Part shown: positions 36,909 through 49,822 of the stretch, piece by piece | How positions within the stretch are numbered: the first letter of the stretch is position 1 | Layout of the letters: each line of letters opens with the position of its first letter | Assembly: GCF_003597395.2 (NCBI RefSeq) | Contig: NC_133777.1 | Span: forward strand, 57,769,843-57,833,842 | DNA length: 64,000 nt | Source: Chelonoidis abingdonii | Lineage: Eukaryota; Chordata; Testudines; Testudinidae | Reading direction: 5' to 3' | Program-made: the position numbers and the translations under genes | Notes under the pieces: model-generated | What the model saw: only the letters and a program-made list of their open reading frames with translations | What the model was told of the DNA's origin: nothing | The model's database searches: none

Positions 36909-38964
36909 CCCAGCACCAGAGCTCTCTCAAAAAGCATTTGGGAAGTGTTGCAACTTATTTTCTAGTTTTGGATATAATTTGAATACAATTCCAGTTTTCT
37001 ATGCAACTAACACAAAAGAAGGCTGCCCTCTAAACTGATATAACTTGGCATAGACACATTGACCTCAGAGAAGCTATATTGATTTACCCCAGTTGAAGAT
37101 TTGGCCCACAAAATGTAAAGAGAGCTAACATTCATGAAACCAATGTTCCCGAAAAACTACACCATGTTAGGAAAAAGTAATACTACCTGCAGGAATAATA
37201 TCAGTAAAGAAGATGCTGCTTGTCAGAATAAATAGAAATTAGCTGTTTATAAGGTTGTTGGAAGGTATCAAATTCTATATCTTTCCAAGTGTTTGGAGCA
37301 TTTTGTTTTCTTTTGTCTGCTTGTTTTTCTTAATGAGATTCCCAGCTGACCACATCTAATAAAAGAGAGAGAGGGCATTTTCTGTCTAAACATTTTTTAC
37401 ACACAGACCAGTAATCCCTGACTATCACTGGATATGTGGGAAAAAAAGGGAGAAACCTTGCATCCTGGCGATGTTTCAGGATGGTACCTGTAGTGACTTT
37501 CCACTAGTTATTTCACTGTAGATCAAAAGGTAGCACTTTTTCTTTCCTTCCTTTCTTAGCATGTATGTTTCTGAATAATCCACGAAATCAACATGAATGT
37601 AAAATTAAATCTGGTAAAGATGTTTTTCTTGCCACTAAGTCTGCACTGAAAAATGACTATTAAGTATTTAGCATTGGAGAATATTAAACAGCTGATACAT
37701 GCTGTACTTGGAAAATTAGTTCTGCAAAAATGGAAATGTTTTTACAGCTGGAACTAATAATATTCTATTAATTAATCATGCATCTTGAATTATCCCCCAG
37801 TTCTTTGTATATATCATGTTTCAGTTGACCGCTGGGTGATGAGCAATACCAATGAACTGTCCTTAGCATCTGTGTTAAGCCTGGGATGCCTGAGTGGGCT
37901 TTTATTGGAGGTCCATTCCAGGGAAATGAATGTAAATGATCAAAATCAAACGTGAAAACTCCAACTATCTTCTCAGTCCTTCAGTGAACAGATAAGACAG
38001 AATATAAAGCTATAGGGCCTGCTTACACCAGATATGAATTTGGCCCATTATATCTGAGTATAATTATTGCAAATGATGTATTTTTTCTGTTACTAAGTGG
38101 TTTCACCCCTTAATTATATTACCCAGAGCATTAAGAAGTTCTGCTTTCCAGGATTATGGCTTTATTTAAAATTAAGGGACACTAAAGAATGATGGATGTG
38201 CTCCAGTTCCCAAAGCAATCTGATATTTACCTTAAAACAGTCTACAACAGTTGGAACATCACTGAGAGTAGAGCTTACTGTGCAGAGAGTGCCATGTATC
38301 AACATTTTTCAAAGGAAGCAGGCCAGCTGATGTGCACCAGTGCCACAAGTGACTTTGATTTCATATATCTTCCCAACATAGCTCATCTTTGACGAAGTAG
38401 CTTATTATAATTATGATGAGAAAAATCAACATTTGTCTGAAAATGAAAACCCAAAACTCCAGTGTTTCCTCAGAAGGACATATAATGTGTTTGACAAGCA
38501 CTTAGATAACATCTTATTAAATGCTGTAGTTCACTCCTTTCCGTGGCTTTAAATCAAATCCAAAATGACAGTTCTCTGTGTGGAGAGCCCACAGATCCCT
38601 CATTTTGATTTTCCTTCAGCAAACGTTTAGTCAAGCGCCTTTGAAAGTAATATGATTCTAAATCCCTCCTGACATTTTTTTCCCACATGACATTAAGGAT
38701 AGAAATTGCTTTTTGTTTGTCCTCTTGCTTGCATTGCTCATTTATCTGGCCACACTTAGGGCATCAAAGGAAAGCAGAAAAGAAGGGGGAACACTTTAGC
38801 CACTTTCTTTCAGAGGCGGAAACAAAATAAAACAAAGCAGCTGAGCAGAATCCAGATTTCTCCCTGTAATTGTTTCAGGGGTGCTTCTCTGAAAACAAAA
38901 ATGCATGTTTGGCTCTCAATAAAATCAACATAAATCCAGAGTAACTCAGCAGAAGTCAATCTAA

Positions 38965-39190
38965 AATGAGACCTAGGTTCAGGTCTGTGCTCTGCCACAA
39001 ACTTCCTGTATGACTTTGGTCAAGCTGCTTAACCTCTCTGTGCCTCAGTTTCCCATGTGTAAAATGAGGCTAATGATATTTTCCTACCTCATAAGGCTGA
39101 GGTTAAACAAATTATCAACTGAGGTGCTTTCAGATGTTCTGATGAAAAGCACTATATGAGATTCAAGTATTATTCCTGCTGTTATTTTAT
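38965..39190 (+). repeat. MIR SINE
   Basis: It contains tgctctgccac, then gctgcttaacctctctgtgc, then ctcagtttccc, then the aaaatgaggctaatgat region: the MIR order in plus orientation. Confidence 0.9.
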
Positions 39191-39639
39191 GTCAGTGGAA
39201 TTTCTTCAGATTTCTGTTGATGTTGCTGGCAGCCAATTTTGGCCAAAGTGAATATGCATTAATAAACCATGTGGCCCAAGTTTTCGAAAACAACCTTTAA
39301 ATGCATTCCCGCAAGCTAGTGGACACAGTCATTTGCACCCACAAAAAGACAGAATCTGTGTGTACAGATTGTATTTGCATGTGTTAACAAATTCTACCTT
39401 TGCAAACCCAAAAGATATGGAGCGACTCAATGGCTGTGTCTACAACATTGTGGGGGCACAAATACGAATCCTAGTTGAATACTCTGGCTTTTTACAAAAA
39501 GTACATTATGATTTTTTCTCTGATATAGTTACTGGTAGTAAGGGAAGTGTGCAGTTTATTATTATGAGATCTAAAGAGGGAGCTAAAATATCTTTATGCA
39601 ATTAGTATCACTTAGAGCAGGAGGGAAGGATCAACCAGT

Positions 39640-39850
39640 GTTTAGGGCTCTATTATGGAGTTTGAGAGACTCAGATTCATATCCCTGCTCTGCCACAGAC
39701 TTCCTATGAACCCTAGGCAAGTTATTTGTGTCTCTGTGACTCAGTTCCCCATCTGCAAACTAGGGGTACTTCTCTACATCACAGGGGTATTGTGAAAATA
39801 AATACATTAAAGACTGAGAGGCACTCAGATAGTATAATAATGGGGGTGAT
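39640..39850 (+). repeat. MIR SINE, second copy
   Basis: It has the same order as the copy 450 bp upstream: ctgctctgccacagacttcc, gcaagttatttgtgtctctg, actcagttccccatctgcaa. Somewhat more diverged. Confidence 0.85.
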
Positions 39851-40399
39851 ATGATATACGTGGCTGTGGTACTAGCAGTTTAGATGGCAGGTTTAAAATG
39901 ACTGACTGATTTTCACAGGAAGGCACATCATTATGTAAAATCTTTTGGTGACAATGACTGGTGTTATGATGGTAACAGCTATTTTTGTAATGGTGGCAAG
40001 CGAAATAGTTATGCCAAAAAAAGATGGGGAAAACAGCCTGTGTAGTCTGGGGTTATTTCAATTCTAATCCTTAAAAGTGAGCCAAGGTTAATTGCATAAA
40101 TGTGAAGCTTGGGAGCACTGAGGATCATACTGGTCAAAGTGGACAAAATCCTGAAGAACTCATTCAGACAAAACTCCTGGAGTCAATAGGGACTTTGCTT
40201 GAATCTGGATTTAAGGATGTAACTCAATGTAATTGGCCTTGAAAATCCCATAGCTGCAGGTACAAAAATCTGTGGCTTCTGGAGAGCTGATTTTGATGGA
40301 ATACATAAATTGCCTTGAGGAGCTGTGATTAGAAGTTGGTAATGTATAGCAAGCCTATACGGCTGCAGGAAGTGCAGGATATAGCTGAAGAAAATTAAA

Positions 40400-41060
40400 T
40401 TGGAATTCTTCCTGGTTAAATGTGCACGAAGGGAAAAGAACAACAGAGGCCAATGTGGTTCAATAGTGATGTAAAGACTAGAGCAGTGTAAACAATAGGC
40501 AGGAGGCTTTTAAAGTATCTAAAATATAAACTGTGTGGTAATGAAGAGAATGGTGAGATATATAAAAGTAAGCAGAAGGGAATAAGAAGAGTAATTAAAG
40601 GAGCCCAAAAAATAATACAGAATATAAAATTACAGAGAAAGTTTCTACCAAACTGTAAAATTGGTGGAGAATGTAAAGTAGGAAAAATAGACATTTATCT
40701 GTTATTGTTTTTTTAAGTAGAAATATGAGTTGGGCTAAGGATGACAAAAATGTAAACAAACCCCAGGATTAGATTTCCTGACAGGAGTCAGAGAATGGGT
40801 GAAAAGAAATGGAAATGATTTTATGGCAGACAAAGCATCAGAGTCAGATCACTGTCCTCTACAAGTGTTAAAGGAAATGAGGAAAGCTGTTAGTGAAAGA
40901 TTAACTGATATGACTTGCTTTCCTGAAAGACCTAGATGTGGGAAATTGAATAACATTATTTCCAAAGAACTATGAGATTAGCCTGGAATCCTAACATTTT
41001 GGGAGGAAAGCATTAGTGACTTAGTAAGATTTAATAAGGGAACACTTAAAAAAAAATGTA
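40400..41060 (+). repeat. Possible ancient LINE remnant
   Basis: A purine-rich plus strand with a short decayed frame and phrases like gaatgggtgaaaagaaatgg that resemble CR1/L3 ORF2 sequence. No diagnostic motif survives, so this is a weak call. Confidence 0.25.
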
Positions 41061-41389
41061 ATAAGGTCTAGATTGTACCATTTAGGCAAAGCAGTGATTA
41101 GGAAGCACTGTGAAGCTGTACCACCCAAAGGATACCCATGCAACTGTTAAAAATACAACAAATTAGTTAATATGTTTTATGCAAAAAATCTTAGCACCAA
41201 AACTCCCCAATTAAGACCCCAGCACATACAACATCCCACCTTCTGACACGCCAAATTGTTCAACCCTATCCATATGTAAAGCCTGAAAGAATACGCGAGC
41301 TTTGCAGCATGTCTAGTTTGATAACAGACAGTGAACAATAAATCTCACTACTCTGCACTGAAAAATTTGGTAACCTTTCACCATAGGCT

Positions 41390-42095
41390 GAGTGATGGGG
41401 CAAGGCCAGATGGCTACAGTAAAGTACTGAGAAACAGGTATGTTAGCCCCAGGCTAAAAAAAATCCCTAGGACCCTCTTAACCAAATGGCAGTTGCTCCA
41501 GGTTAATCAAGGCACCTGGAGCCAATTAAGACCTTTCTAGAAGGCAGTGGAGATAGCTACTTTAATTAGAACACCTGCAGCCAATCAAGGCAGGCTAATC
41601 AGGGCACCTGGGTTTAAAAAGAAGCTCACTCCAGTCAGGCAGGGAGGAGCCAGAGGAGAAGGAGCGTGTGTGAGGAGCTGGGAGCAAGAAGGCAAGGAGC
41701 TGAGAGTGAGAGAGTGTACTGCTGGAGGATTGAGGAGGACAAGCATTATCAGACACCAGGAGGAAGGTCCTGTGGTGAGGATAAAGAAGGTGTTTGGAGG
41801 AGGCCATGGGGAAGTAGCCCAGGGAGTTGTAGCTGTCATGCAGCTGTTACAGGAGGCACTATAGACAGCTGCGATCCACAGGGCCCTGGGCTGGAACCCG
41901 GAGTAGAGGGCGGGCCTGGGTTCCCCCCAAACCTCCCAACTCCTGATCAGACACAGGAGGAGTTGACCCAGACTGTGGGGAAGATCACTGAGGTGAGCAA
42001 ATCTGCCAGGAAGTGCAGGACCCACCAAGGTAGAGGAGGAACTTTGTCACAGCTGAGAATGTCTCATGAATTTCCACTTAACCAAGAGTAGGGGA
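41390..42095 (+). repeat. LTR-like repeat
   Basis: It resembles the solo LTR at 18612 in composition: a TATA-like ggtttaaaaagaagc near 41610, then purine-rich gaggag tracts, then aggtgagcaaatctgcc. Exact termini and a target duplication were not found. Long open frames here carry no known domain. Confidence 0.5.
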
Positions 42096-43285
42096 CACAC
42101 CACTCTGACCTCACTTCATACCTCAGGATCACCAAATTTCAGCAGACGGTGATGATGATATAATGCCTAGCTCTTATATTGGGTCTTTTATCAATATATC
42201 TCCAAGTACTTTACAAAGTAGTTCAGTACAATACTGTATAAATGGGAGGTCTTGCCTAGAATTAATTTGGAGTTATGATACAGGGTGGATGGTGTGAATT
42301 GCCAGTGTGTGTCTGCAGTGAAAGTGCTGAATGTTACATAATGTACCTACTGTAGGTTTCAAAAGCATTTACTGAACGGCCACATTCAAGATTGTGAGTG
42401 AAGAATTAATGAACTAGCTTTTGGGGAAGAGAGGCTCTCAGATGATATTGTGAGGTGGATGGTGTAAGAACCTGAATAGCATAGAACTGGAAGTAGCCTT
42501 ACACAAAGTCTGTTGTGCACATACTTTTGAACTGCATCATGCACCACATTTCAAAATCTGCGCTGGGCTTGAGTTCAACTTTTCAGGGGAACCAGGTGGT
42601 TCACAGGTTAATAGAATCTTCAACATCTAGGACACCAGTTCAAATCCAGTCTTGTTTGTGGGTGATTGACAGCTATTAGCTAACGATGGCTATTTGGTGA
42701 CTTGTGTGAAGTCATTTCCCTACTGGACAAGTGTCTGCATCACAAAGACTATCAGCATAGTTAATACTCATTCCCACCTTTCTGGCAATCTCGAGAGAGA
42801 CCAAAGACTAAATAGACTGAAATAAGAGTCTTCAGCACGTGGACTGGACAGAGTTGGGGAGCTTGTAGTATTGCCCCATTTAATGTACCTCTTGTCTCTA
42901 TAAAAAGACTTCAGCCTCCAAAACAGGCAAACAGACACTTGCTATGGTTGCCTCCATTGATTCCCTAGATTCTTTTTCAGAACAGTGGGTGTTGTCTGGG
43001 TTTTTTGCTCCGTGTCCCCTTTTGGTTCCCATGGTTTAAGTCTGTGACCTGGACTCCCCTTCCTGTTCTTTTCCATTTTTTGTCCCTGCTCACTTATTGA
43101 CCTCTGTTCTTTAGTAACCTTCCCAGTCCTTATTTTTTGTTGTGGAATGGCTGCTAATGTTCCTTTTGGATGGGCACCCATTCCTACAGGGATTAGATAG
43201 GCTGATACCTTTTATGAGCACGAAATTTACATGAAATACTGGGGGTGAGGAGGAGGAGATGGGGGGGAGGAAACTTTTGCAGTTC

Positions 43286-43551
43286 TAGGGCATATGTCTA
43301 CACTGCAGTTAGACACCTGCTCCTGGCCCATGCCAGCTGACTCAAGCTGGCATGGTTCAGGCTGCAGGGCTATTTAATTGTGATGTAAACATTCATGCCT
43401 CCCACCTCGCAGGATCCTAGTGCCTGGGCTCCAGCCCAAGCCCAAATGTCTACAGAGCAGTTAAACAGCCGGTTAGCCTGAGCCCCACAAGCCCAAGTCA
43501 GCTGGCATGAGCCAGCTGTGGGTTTTTAATTGCGGTGTAGACGTACCCTTA
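43286..43551. mobile_element. TIR MITE (GTCTACAC family), third copy
   Basis: The ends are tagggcatatgtctacac and gtgtagacgtacccttag, with internal paired cagctgactcaagctggca and agtcagctggcatgagcc. Flanks cta and tta would allow a 3-bp TWA-type duplication as in PIF/Harbinger. Confidence 0.8.
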
Positions 43552-46500
43552 GTAAGACAAGGTAGGTAGTGATGGCTTGTAAGAAATTTGAAGGTAAAAA
43601 CCACGTTATTATTTTATGGTACATTGATAAAGTACAATAAGAGAGTATTTTCCTCTCCGATGGCTTTCTCCTTTTGTTAATGCTTCTAGTTTAATACCTC
43701 AAGAAAAATACATTTTATTAGAGGTTTCTCATCAGCTATTATCCTATGTTGGCTTTTTGTTTCTTTTTGGGTGGCAAAGCTAACCACTAGTAGCCTCAGG
43801 ACATGCAATTCTTACCTCAATGCATAGTACAGTATTATTTAAGACTCTAAATGCTAATTTAATGAAAATTGGTATATTCACATGTTCAGGAACCTAGGCC
43901 TTTATGCAAAGCAAAGCATAGACAAGTCTCTTCATTTAAGAAACTACTGTTGGAAGGAAATCTCGTTGACACTGCACTTAGCAGTGTTTTAACAGTATTG
44001 CAGGCACATGGTTGCTGTAAATGGACAAAAATTGATGGATGTGCTGTGAATTTCTATTCTAAGCCATGGAACTCACACTGCTATTATTCTACGTCAATGT
44101 TCATCTCATAATCAAGTTTGATCTAATTTAAGTTTTGTTTTTTTTTTAAATGGAGTGAAGAATCGTGCCCTAGGGTTGAAAGCAGAGTTTATCCATTACA
44201 ATAGATAGATGAGGCTTGGCTCCTTACCATTTATCAGTACAGCCTTTGTGCCTATTTTGACAGTTGTCTGATTAGATTTTTCATTTAATGGTAGAGGGAT
44301 GGCAGTCCCAATACACTCTTCTTTGCAAAGGAGTTGAGGGTAATAACACTCACATAACATTTCTAACCCAGTTTCCAGAAACCATTATCAAAGATTGGAG
44401 TTTTTAAAGGCTTTTGTGAAAATACTGGGTGCTTTGTTTAAAACACTTAATCTGCTTAGGGATTTTTCAAGAATACTCAAAAATGCGGTTTCTGTGTCTG
44501 ATTTTAGTACACTTGCCAGGAACCGGAGCAGAACTCTCAGCAATTATCAATGGTATGTGCAAGTATAGGAGCAGGTGCTGAGAGAGTAATAAGCCATCTT
44601 GTAAATCTGTAATTCAAGTGTTAAACTTCTCTTAGGGCCAAATTCAGCTCACGTCCACCCTGGTACAGCTCTGTTGCAATCGATTGAATGGCACTCGCTT
44701 TAGACTCAGACTGAACTTGGCCCTTTTAGTGAAGTCCTTCTGGCTCCCAAAATGAAGCAGCACCTCAGTGATTACACTGAGTAGGATGGTCCAAGAAGTG
44801 GAGAGAACACAGATGAGAACTCTTGGCCCCCTGCAGTCCTCCAGCGTGGTATATGGGAATGTGTAGGGGATTTAAGGTCAGCCCAAGGGAGTGGTAGAGA
44901 TGTAGCAAGTAGGTCTGCGACTTTCACTGATACTGCAACTTGCTACATCTGACCCTGAGCTGTAGTAGTAGTCAAGACTGCCCTTGAACCATCTTCCCTC
45001 CCTTCATTTTTCATTTCCACTGTCACCCATGTTTGTTCTTATGTACAAAAACTGTTTAGTTCAGTTGAGCGCAGTGCACATGATTTTCACATTGCAGCAT
45101 GTTTATGGTATCCATAAATATTTTTCTCCTGTAGAGAACATGAGATTTTGTTTTTTCAGAACATTTTCTGTATACAGAGGGCAAATTAAAGACTCCTGGG
45201 CTATCAATTCCGTATGTATTTCTTGAAGGCTGCATTTACTTTAAAACAATCTTGTGTGTTTTGATCAAAAGAGCATTGGAGTTGGTTACAGTTGTCATGA
45301 GAAAGTGTAGTGCATTTGGAGATTAAGGAATCACAGTTCTCCCACCACCTTTCCTCTTTTCCCTACTGTAATGCTGGCAGACCAAGTGTCAGCTCCTGCT
45401 GAAGGCCCAAGCCAATTCACTTGTGTATTAGCATAGATCAAAGTGATTGTTAAATGTATAAGAGTATATTGGTGTTTAAACTTCATGAAAACTAGTGGGA
45501 TGTTACCTGCATTGTTTTCACTTATCTGTATCCTGTTATTATGTAATAGCAAATATTTACATTGTATAACCCCTGTAACTAAGTAACCAATCAAAAGTGA
45601 AAGAAAGAAACCTTGTGGAATGCCAATGAAGAACTTTAACAGAAAAGTGCTCATTTTGAAGCGGGTGGTCATTGTTATGATTGGAGGTCAAAGGCTCAAA
45701 ATGTGTTCCTCTCTCTCTATCATCAAAGGAAAAGCCCACATGGGTAGTGACCTGTCAGCTTCTTTTCTATGAGAAGACGTATAAGTATAGATTCAGGGAA
45801 AAATCCTTCATCTCTGGACTGTATGGACTCCTAAAGGTTATAGGTGCAAAGTGGAGATCCCCACAGACAATCTGGGAACCCAGAAAAGTTTTTTGGGAAT
45901 CTGGCAGTTTATTACATCACTGGCACCATTTGGAATTACAAATTGTGACTCACCTGTACATAAATTTTACCTGCTTCACCTCTCAGTAACTCTTGCTTCC
46001 TTTTGTTAGCTGATAAACCTTTAGTTAGGTCACTATAGAATTGGCTACCAGCGTTGTCTTTGGTGTAAGATCTAGAGTACCATTTGATCTGGGGTAAGTG
46101 ACTGGTCTCTTGGAATTGTAAGCAAACTGATGTGGTGTGACTTTTGGTTTAAATGACCTTTTATCACAAAGTCCATTTGTCTGGGTGGCAAGATAGACTG
46201 GAGAGTCTAAAGGAGAGTTTCTTTGACTCTGTGGTAAGATTTGTATAGTGATCCAGGAGTTCACATTTGTCACTGGCATGGTGAAACCTAAATATAGAAC
46301 ACACCACCAGTTTGGGGCATCTGCTCTGTTTTCTGACAATCTGCCCTGAGTTAGGCCTTCACAGTCATGAACCACTCCAGACAGCGTGACACTCATTTTC
46401 TGTTCAACAGTTTCTTTGAGGTTGACTTGGTATGGTGTACAGGCTAATCTGTGAGCAAAAACAATGATCCTTGCTCATCAGACAGGAAAACAGCATTCCC

Positions 46501-46969
46501 ATTGTTATCACACTGACTGTTATGAAAGAACTGCAGCTGGGTGGGGGGGGAGGGGGTCCACTCCATCATTTTGGAACCTCCTCCCCCTCCCCCCACTACA
46601 AATTGTTGCTTGAATTCCTCTCACATCTATAACAATCTTTCTGGTTTCCTGTTATACAGCTAACAGGATGGTTCATAAAATGTATCCCAGAAGGAGATAC
46701 TATGAGAGTATTTCAATTGAAGTGGTTTCTCTTAGAGAGAGCCTTGTCCTACTCACTTGTACTGGGGATCATGGGGACAGGGATTTTTCTTGAGCCCTAA
46801 CAGGAATGAATTCCATAACTTTCTAATCAGCATTTTAAGGATCCCAATCCTATTAAACTCAATGGAAGGAAGTCTGGAGGCTTTGGATAAGGTTATAAGC
46901 CCCCTTCCTCTGTGAGGGTTTCCTAGTACAAACTATCACCTTCCTGAATTTTAACTCATTTGATTTCAG

Positions 46970-47114
46970 TGTTCCAAATCCTGTGAAGGAGGATTCCGGG
47001 TTCGAGAAGTACGATGTCTGTCAGATGATCTGACACCCAGTAACCAGTGTGATCCACAGCTTAAACCAGAAGAAAAAGAACCTTGTAACACTCAGGATTG
47101 TATACCAGAAATAG
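46970..47114 (+). CDS. THSD4: THSD4-like exon C (last TSP type-1 repeat)
   Basis: This internal exon is 145 nt: 48 codons plus one base. It begins in phase 0 after tttgatttcag and ends in phase 1 at ATAG before gtaagg. The split codon G|AT gives Asp with the next exon. Cysteines at 1, 5, 16, 27, 39 and 44 complete the last TSR. The opening CSKSCEGG matches the C-x-x-S/T-C-x-x-G consensus for POFUT2 O-fucose, unlike the two preceding repeats. The segment ends in CIPEI, a short linker into the PLAC domain. The intron to the final exon is 1474 bp and carries a CR1 with a nested MITE. Confidence 0.89.
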
Positions 47115-47286
47115 GTAAGGAGGCAGGAAAACTTGACTGTTTTGACTGTGGAACTCCATCTAGTGGAGAAAATATTTAACAATCCTGTATAGGCTCTCTG
47201 GGTTCAGCATTTATTTTCTGTTCCAATTTTAGGAGTTCGTTTTCAAACAAAATAAGGCTCTCTTTTTAAAAAGGTACAGCAGGTTT

Positions 47287-47635
47287 TCATAGACTTTAAG
47301 GCCAGAAAGGATCATCATGATCATCTAGTCTGACCTAGTCACATTGCAGACCATAGAACCTAAGGTGACCAGACAGCAAATGTGAAAAATCAGGACAGGG
47401 TGGAGGGTAATAGGAGCCTATATAACAAAAAGACACAAAAATCGTGACTGTCCCTATAAAATCAGGACATCTGGTCACCCTAATAGAACCTCACCCACCC
47501 ACTCCTGTAATAGACCCATAACCTCTGGCTGAGTTACTAAAGCCCTCAAATTGTGATTTAAAGACTTCAAGTTACGGAGAATCCTCCATTTACTCCAGTT
47601 CAAACCAGCAACTGACCTGTGCCCCAAAATGTAAC
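47287..47635 (-). repeat. CR1 3' fragment split by a MITE
   Basis: The inverse of a CR1 end, with aaggccagaaaggatcatca, gatcatctagtctgacct and, after the nested element, ctcacccacccactcctgta and gatttaaagacttcaagtta. It is interrupted at 47361-47482. Confidence 0.85.
47361..47482. mobile_element. 122-bp MITE nested in CR1, 8-bp TSD
   Basis: The ends taaggtgaccag and the inverse of tagggtgaccag differ by one base. The flanking atagaacc is identical at 47353-47360 and 47483-47490. An 8-bp TSD indicates hAT. It is younger than the CR1 it splits. Confidence 0.93.
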
Positions 47636-48588
47636 ACGTTAGCATTAATTTGATATAGTCAGATTTTTTTCATAATTTTTATGGAATCATTTTATTACTA
47701 ATTATAATTACTAGAGAAGGGGAGAAAGATGTATTAAGTAGTTAGAACCTCATTCTACTCTGCATCAACTTTCAGGTCAAATTTGTTCACAAATTTAGCT
47801 TTTGTAAAAATTAGCTATTATGTAGTGTAAGACTGATAGAAATGTTCCTCCTCTTCCGTGTGGAAACAGTTTTGTTTAAAAGAAATTAATACTGACAAGT
47901 CTCATGATTTTATTGTGTGCCTTGTGTTGTTTGGTCTTTTTCTTAAAATCCCTGCTCCTTGAGTTATGTGATTATGTGAGAATCTCAGTTTTCATCAAAA
48001 AAGCAAGCTTCTAGCCCTCATGGTTTTTAAATGTGAATGGAGTGCATCCTAGTGGCTCAGAACCCCGAAGGCAAATATAAAGAATCCAACTTTTATTATT
48101 TTTCAAAATCTCAATGTTTATAAGCCAATCTTGTGATTGTGAGGGGCCTGATTCATGAGTTTTCAGTGCTTGGGGTTAGCAGTACTATTAATATTCCCCT
48201 GAAGCATTAGCCACCCAAACCCTGCAGCATGGTATTTATTACCTGAGAATCTGAAAGTGAAAATGACACAAACTTGACTATAAATACAAGTGCTACTGTC
48301 TAGTCTATTTTCATTATTCAAGCCAAATTAAGTGTAAAAAGCAAACACAGATCGTTAAAATTAAAGTAGATTTTTTAAATATGTGCATTTTTTGTAAATA
48401 TATTCAAATAAAGAACGTTGTTATAGTTTTAATAATTTAACTTACTTACATCAGTAGGCTATTTTTAAATATGCTTTTTTCACCTGACAGTAAATCTTTA
48501 AAAATAAATGTGCACTCTACCATAATCAGCTCTGATAACATAATCTTTCTGAATCATAAAGGTCTCTACTTTTTTTTCTTTCCCCCAG

Positions 48589-48731
48589 ATGAAAATTGCA
48601 AAGACAAATACTACAACTGCAATGTGGTGGTACAGGCCCGGCTCTGTGTCTATACCTATTACAAGACAGCTTGTTGTGCATCCTGCACAAAGGTGGCCAA
48701 TAGACAATCAGGTTTTCTAGGACGCAGATAA
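48589..48731 (+). CDS. THSD4: THSD4-like terminal exon D (PLAC domain and stop)
   Basis: This terminal coding exon follows a strong polypyrimidine tract ending cccccag. With the G from the previous exon it encodes Asp followed by 46 residues, then TAA at 48729-48731. Six cysteines are spaced as in a PLAC (protease and lacunin) domain: ENC, YNC, RLC, the ACC pair and ASC. The tail after the last Cys ends in GFLGRR. PLAC domains lie at the C-terminus of many ADAMTS, ADAMTSL, papilin and proprotein-convertase family proteins. The motif NCNVVVQARLCVY is the main reason for choosing THSD4 over ADAMTSL4 or ADAMTSL2, and this was recalled rather than aligned. No frameshift or stop interrupts any of the four exons. 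Confidence 0.92.
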
Positions 48732-49770
48732 CAACTACTCCATCACCTGTAGCGTCCATATTTAACTTCGATACGGGAACATAAACAGTGTTACTGTTTG
48801 GACTGCGACAGGTTCTACCTTCTTAAAGAGATGGTTTCCATATCGCTCAGCACATCAAGATTATGGTTGTCTCACACATAACATGCAGCATATAATAGGA
48901 GCTTTTTGGCTTTTTAAAATGTTCATTGTAAAACCGTGATTTTTAAAGCATTATTTTTTACTGATACTATTGTATGCATCTGTTCATCAAATAATTGTTA
49001 TTTAAGGAAAATACCACCCTTCTTGTTATGAATTGAATCAAAGGAAAATCAGTCAAATGCATTTATTGGAGATGTTTGACCAGTACAGATACAGCAGCAC
49101 AATTATTTGCTGAGTACCAACCCTTCTTGGGTGTTTTGGACGTAAATTAGTAGATGGTATCAGTAGAACACGTACATAAGTGTTATGTCATAAAAAATCC
49201 CAGCATCCTTAGGACCCATTTAAGCTCAATTTCCCAGCACCCTAATATGTGTGTTTAATTACCTCAACCCTTCATACTAAATTAGTGTCATGATTAAGCT
49301 CTCTCTGCTGTACTTTCACTAACTTCCTGCCATCAACTAAGCAGCAAATGTACACACATTGACTACCTGTAAGTGCCTTGTATCTAATTCATAAACTAGT
49401 GCATTACAGTTATAGCCTGTAATTCTATATGGATGTTGAAAGCAATATATTACCCACCACAGTGCCCTTAAGTCTTTTTAAGTCTTCTCTTTAACATGTG
49501 ATGCTAACAGCTGAAGCTCAAATGGGTGACGTTCCTCCACTGATCTAAATTGTCAGTTTACACCAACAGAGAATCTTCCACCATGATGTAGCAATCTCGC
49601 TGCACAATGATTTTTCATTATAGAAGTGTTCAGTAAGTAGTAAGATCAATCCAAACGTGTATAAGATTCAGTTAGGATTGCCATCAGTTTCTGAAGCTGC
49701 CACCAAAGGATCTGGCCCTCTGTCTCTAACATGTTTTCATAACCCTTTGATATCAGCCGTCTGTAGTTGG

Positions 49771-49774
<4 letters not shown>

Positions 49775-49819
<45 letters not shown>
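49775..49819. repeat. (TA)n microsatellite
   Basis: An uninterrupted alternating TA run of about 45 bases lies in the predicted 3'UTR about 1 kb after the stop codon. It is likely length-polymorphic. Confidence 0.95.

Positions 49820-49822
<3 letters not shown>

Larger units (their letters stand above)
33015..46969 (+). other. Intron between TSR exons B and C
   Basis: This is a phase 0 intron of 13.96 kb with GT-AG ends. It holds a foldback element, a hAT MITE, a further MITE, a SINE, two MIRs, a LINE-like remnant, an LTR-like block and another TIR element. I see no exon-like sequence in it. Long plain stretches are 34540-35380, 36910-38960, 42100-43280 and 43560-46969. Confidence 0.8.
47115..48588 (+). 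other. Intron between exon C and the PLAC exon
   Basis: This phase 1 intron is 1474 bp. Its first half is a CR1 fragment split by a 122-bp MITE. From 47640 to 48588 only AT-rich unique sequence is seen, ending in a T-rich branch and acceptor region. Confidence 0.85.

Noticed and set aside
41547..42091. Overlapping open frames of 105-147 codons
   Set aside because: They lie in an LTR-like purine-rich repeat and are open on both strands; no recognisable domain or splice context.
46530..46600. G-rich run followed by C-rich run as a G-quadruplex regulator
   Set aside because: Low-complexity tract in mid-intron with no nearby splice site or promoter; too little to support a role.
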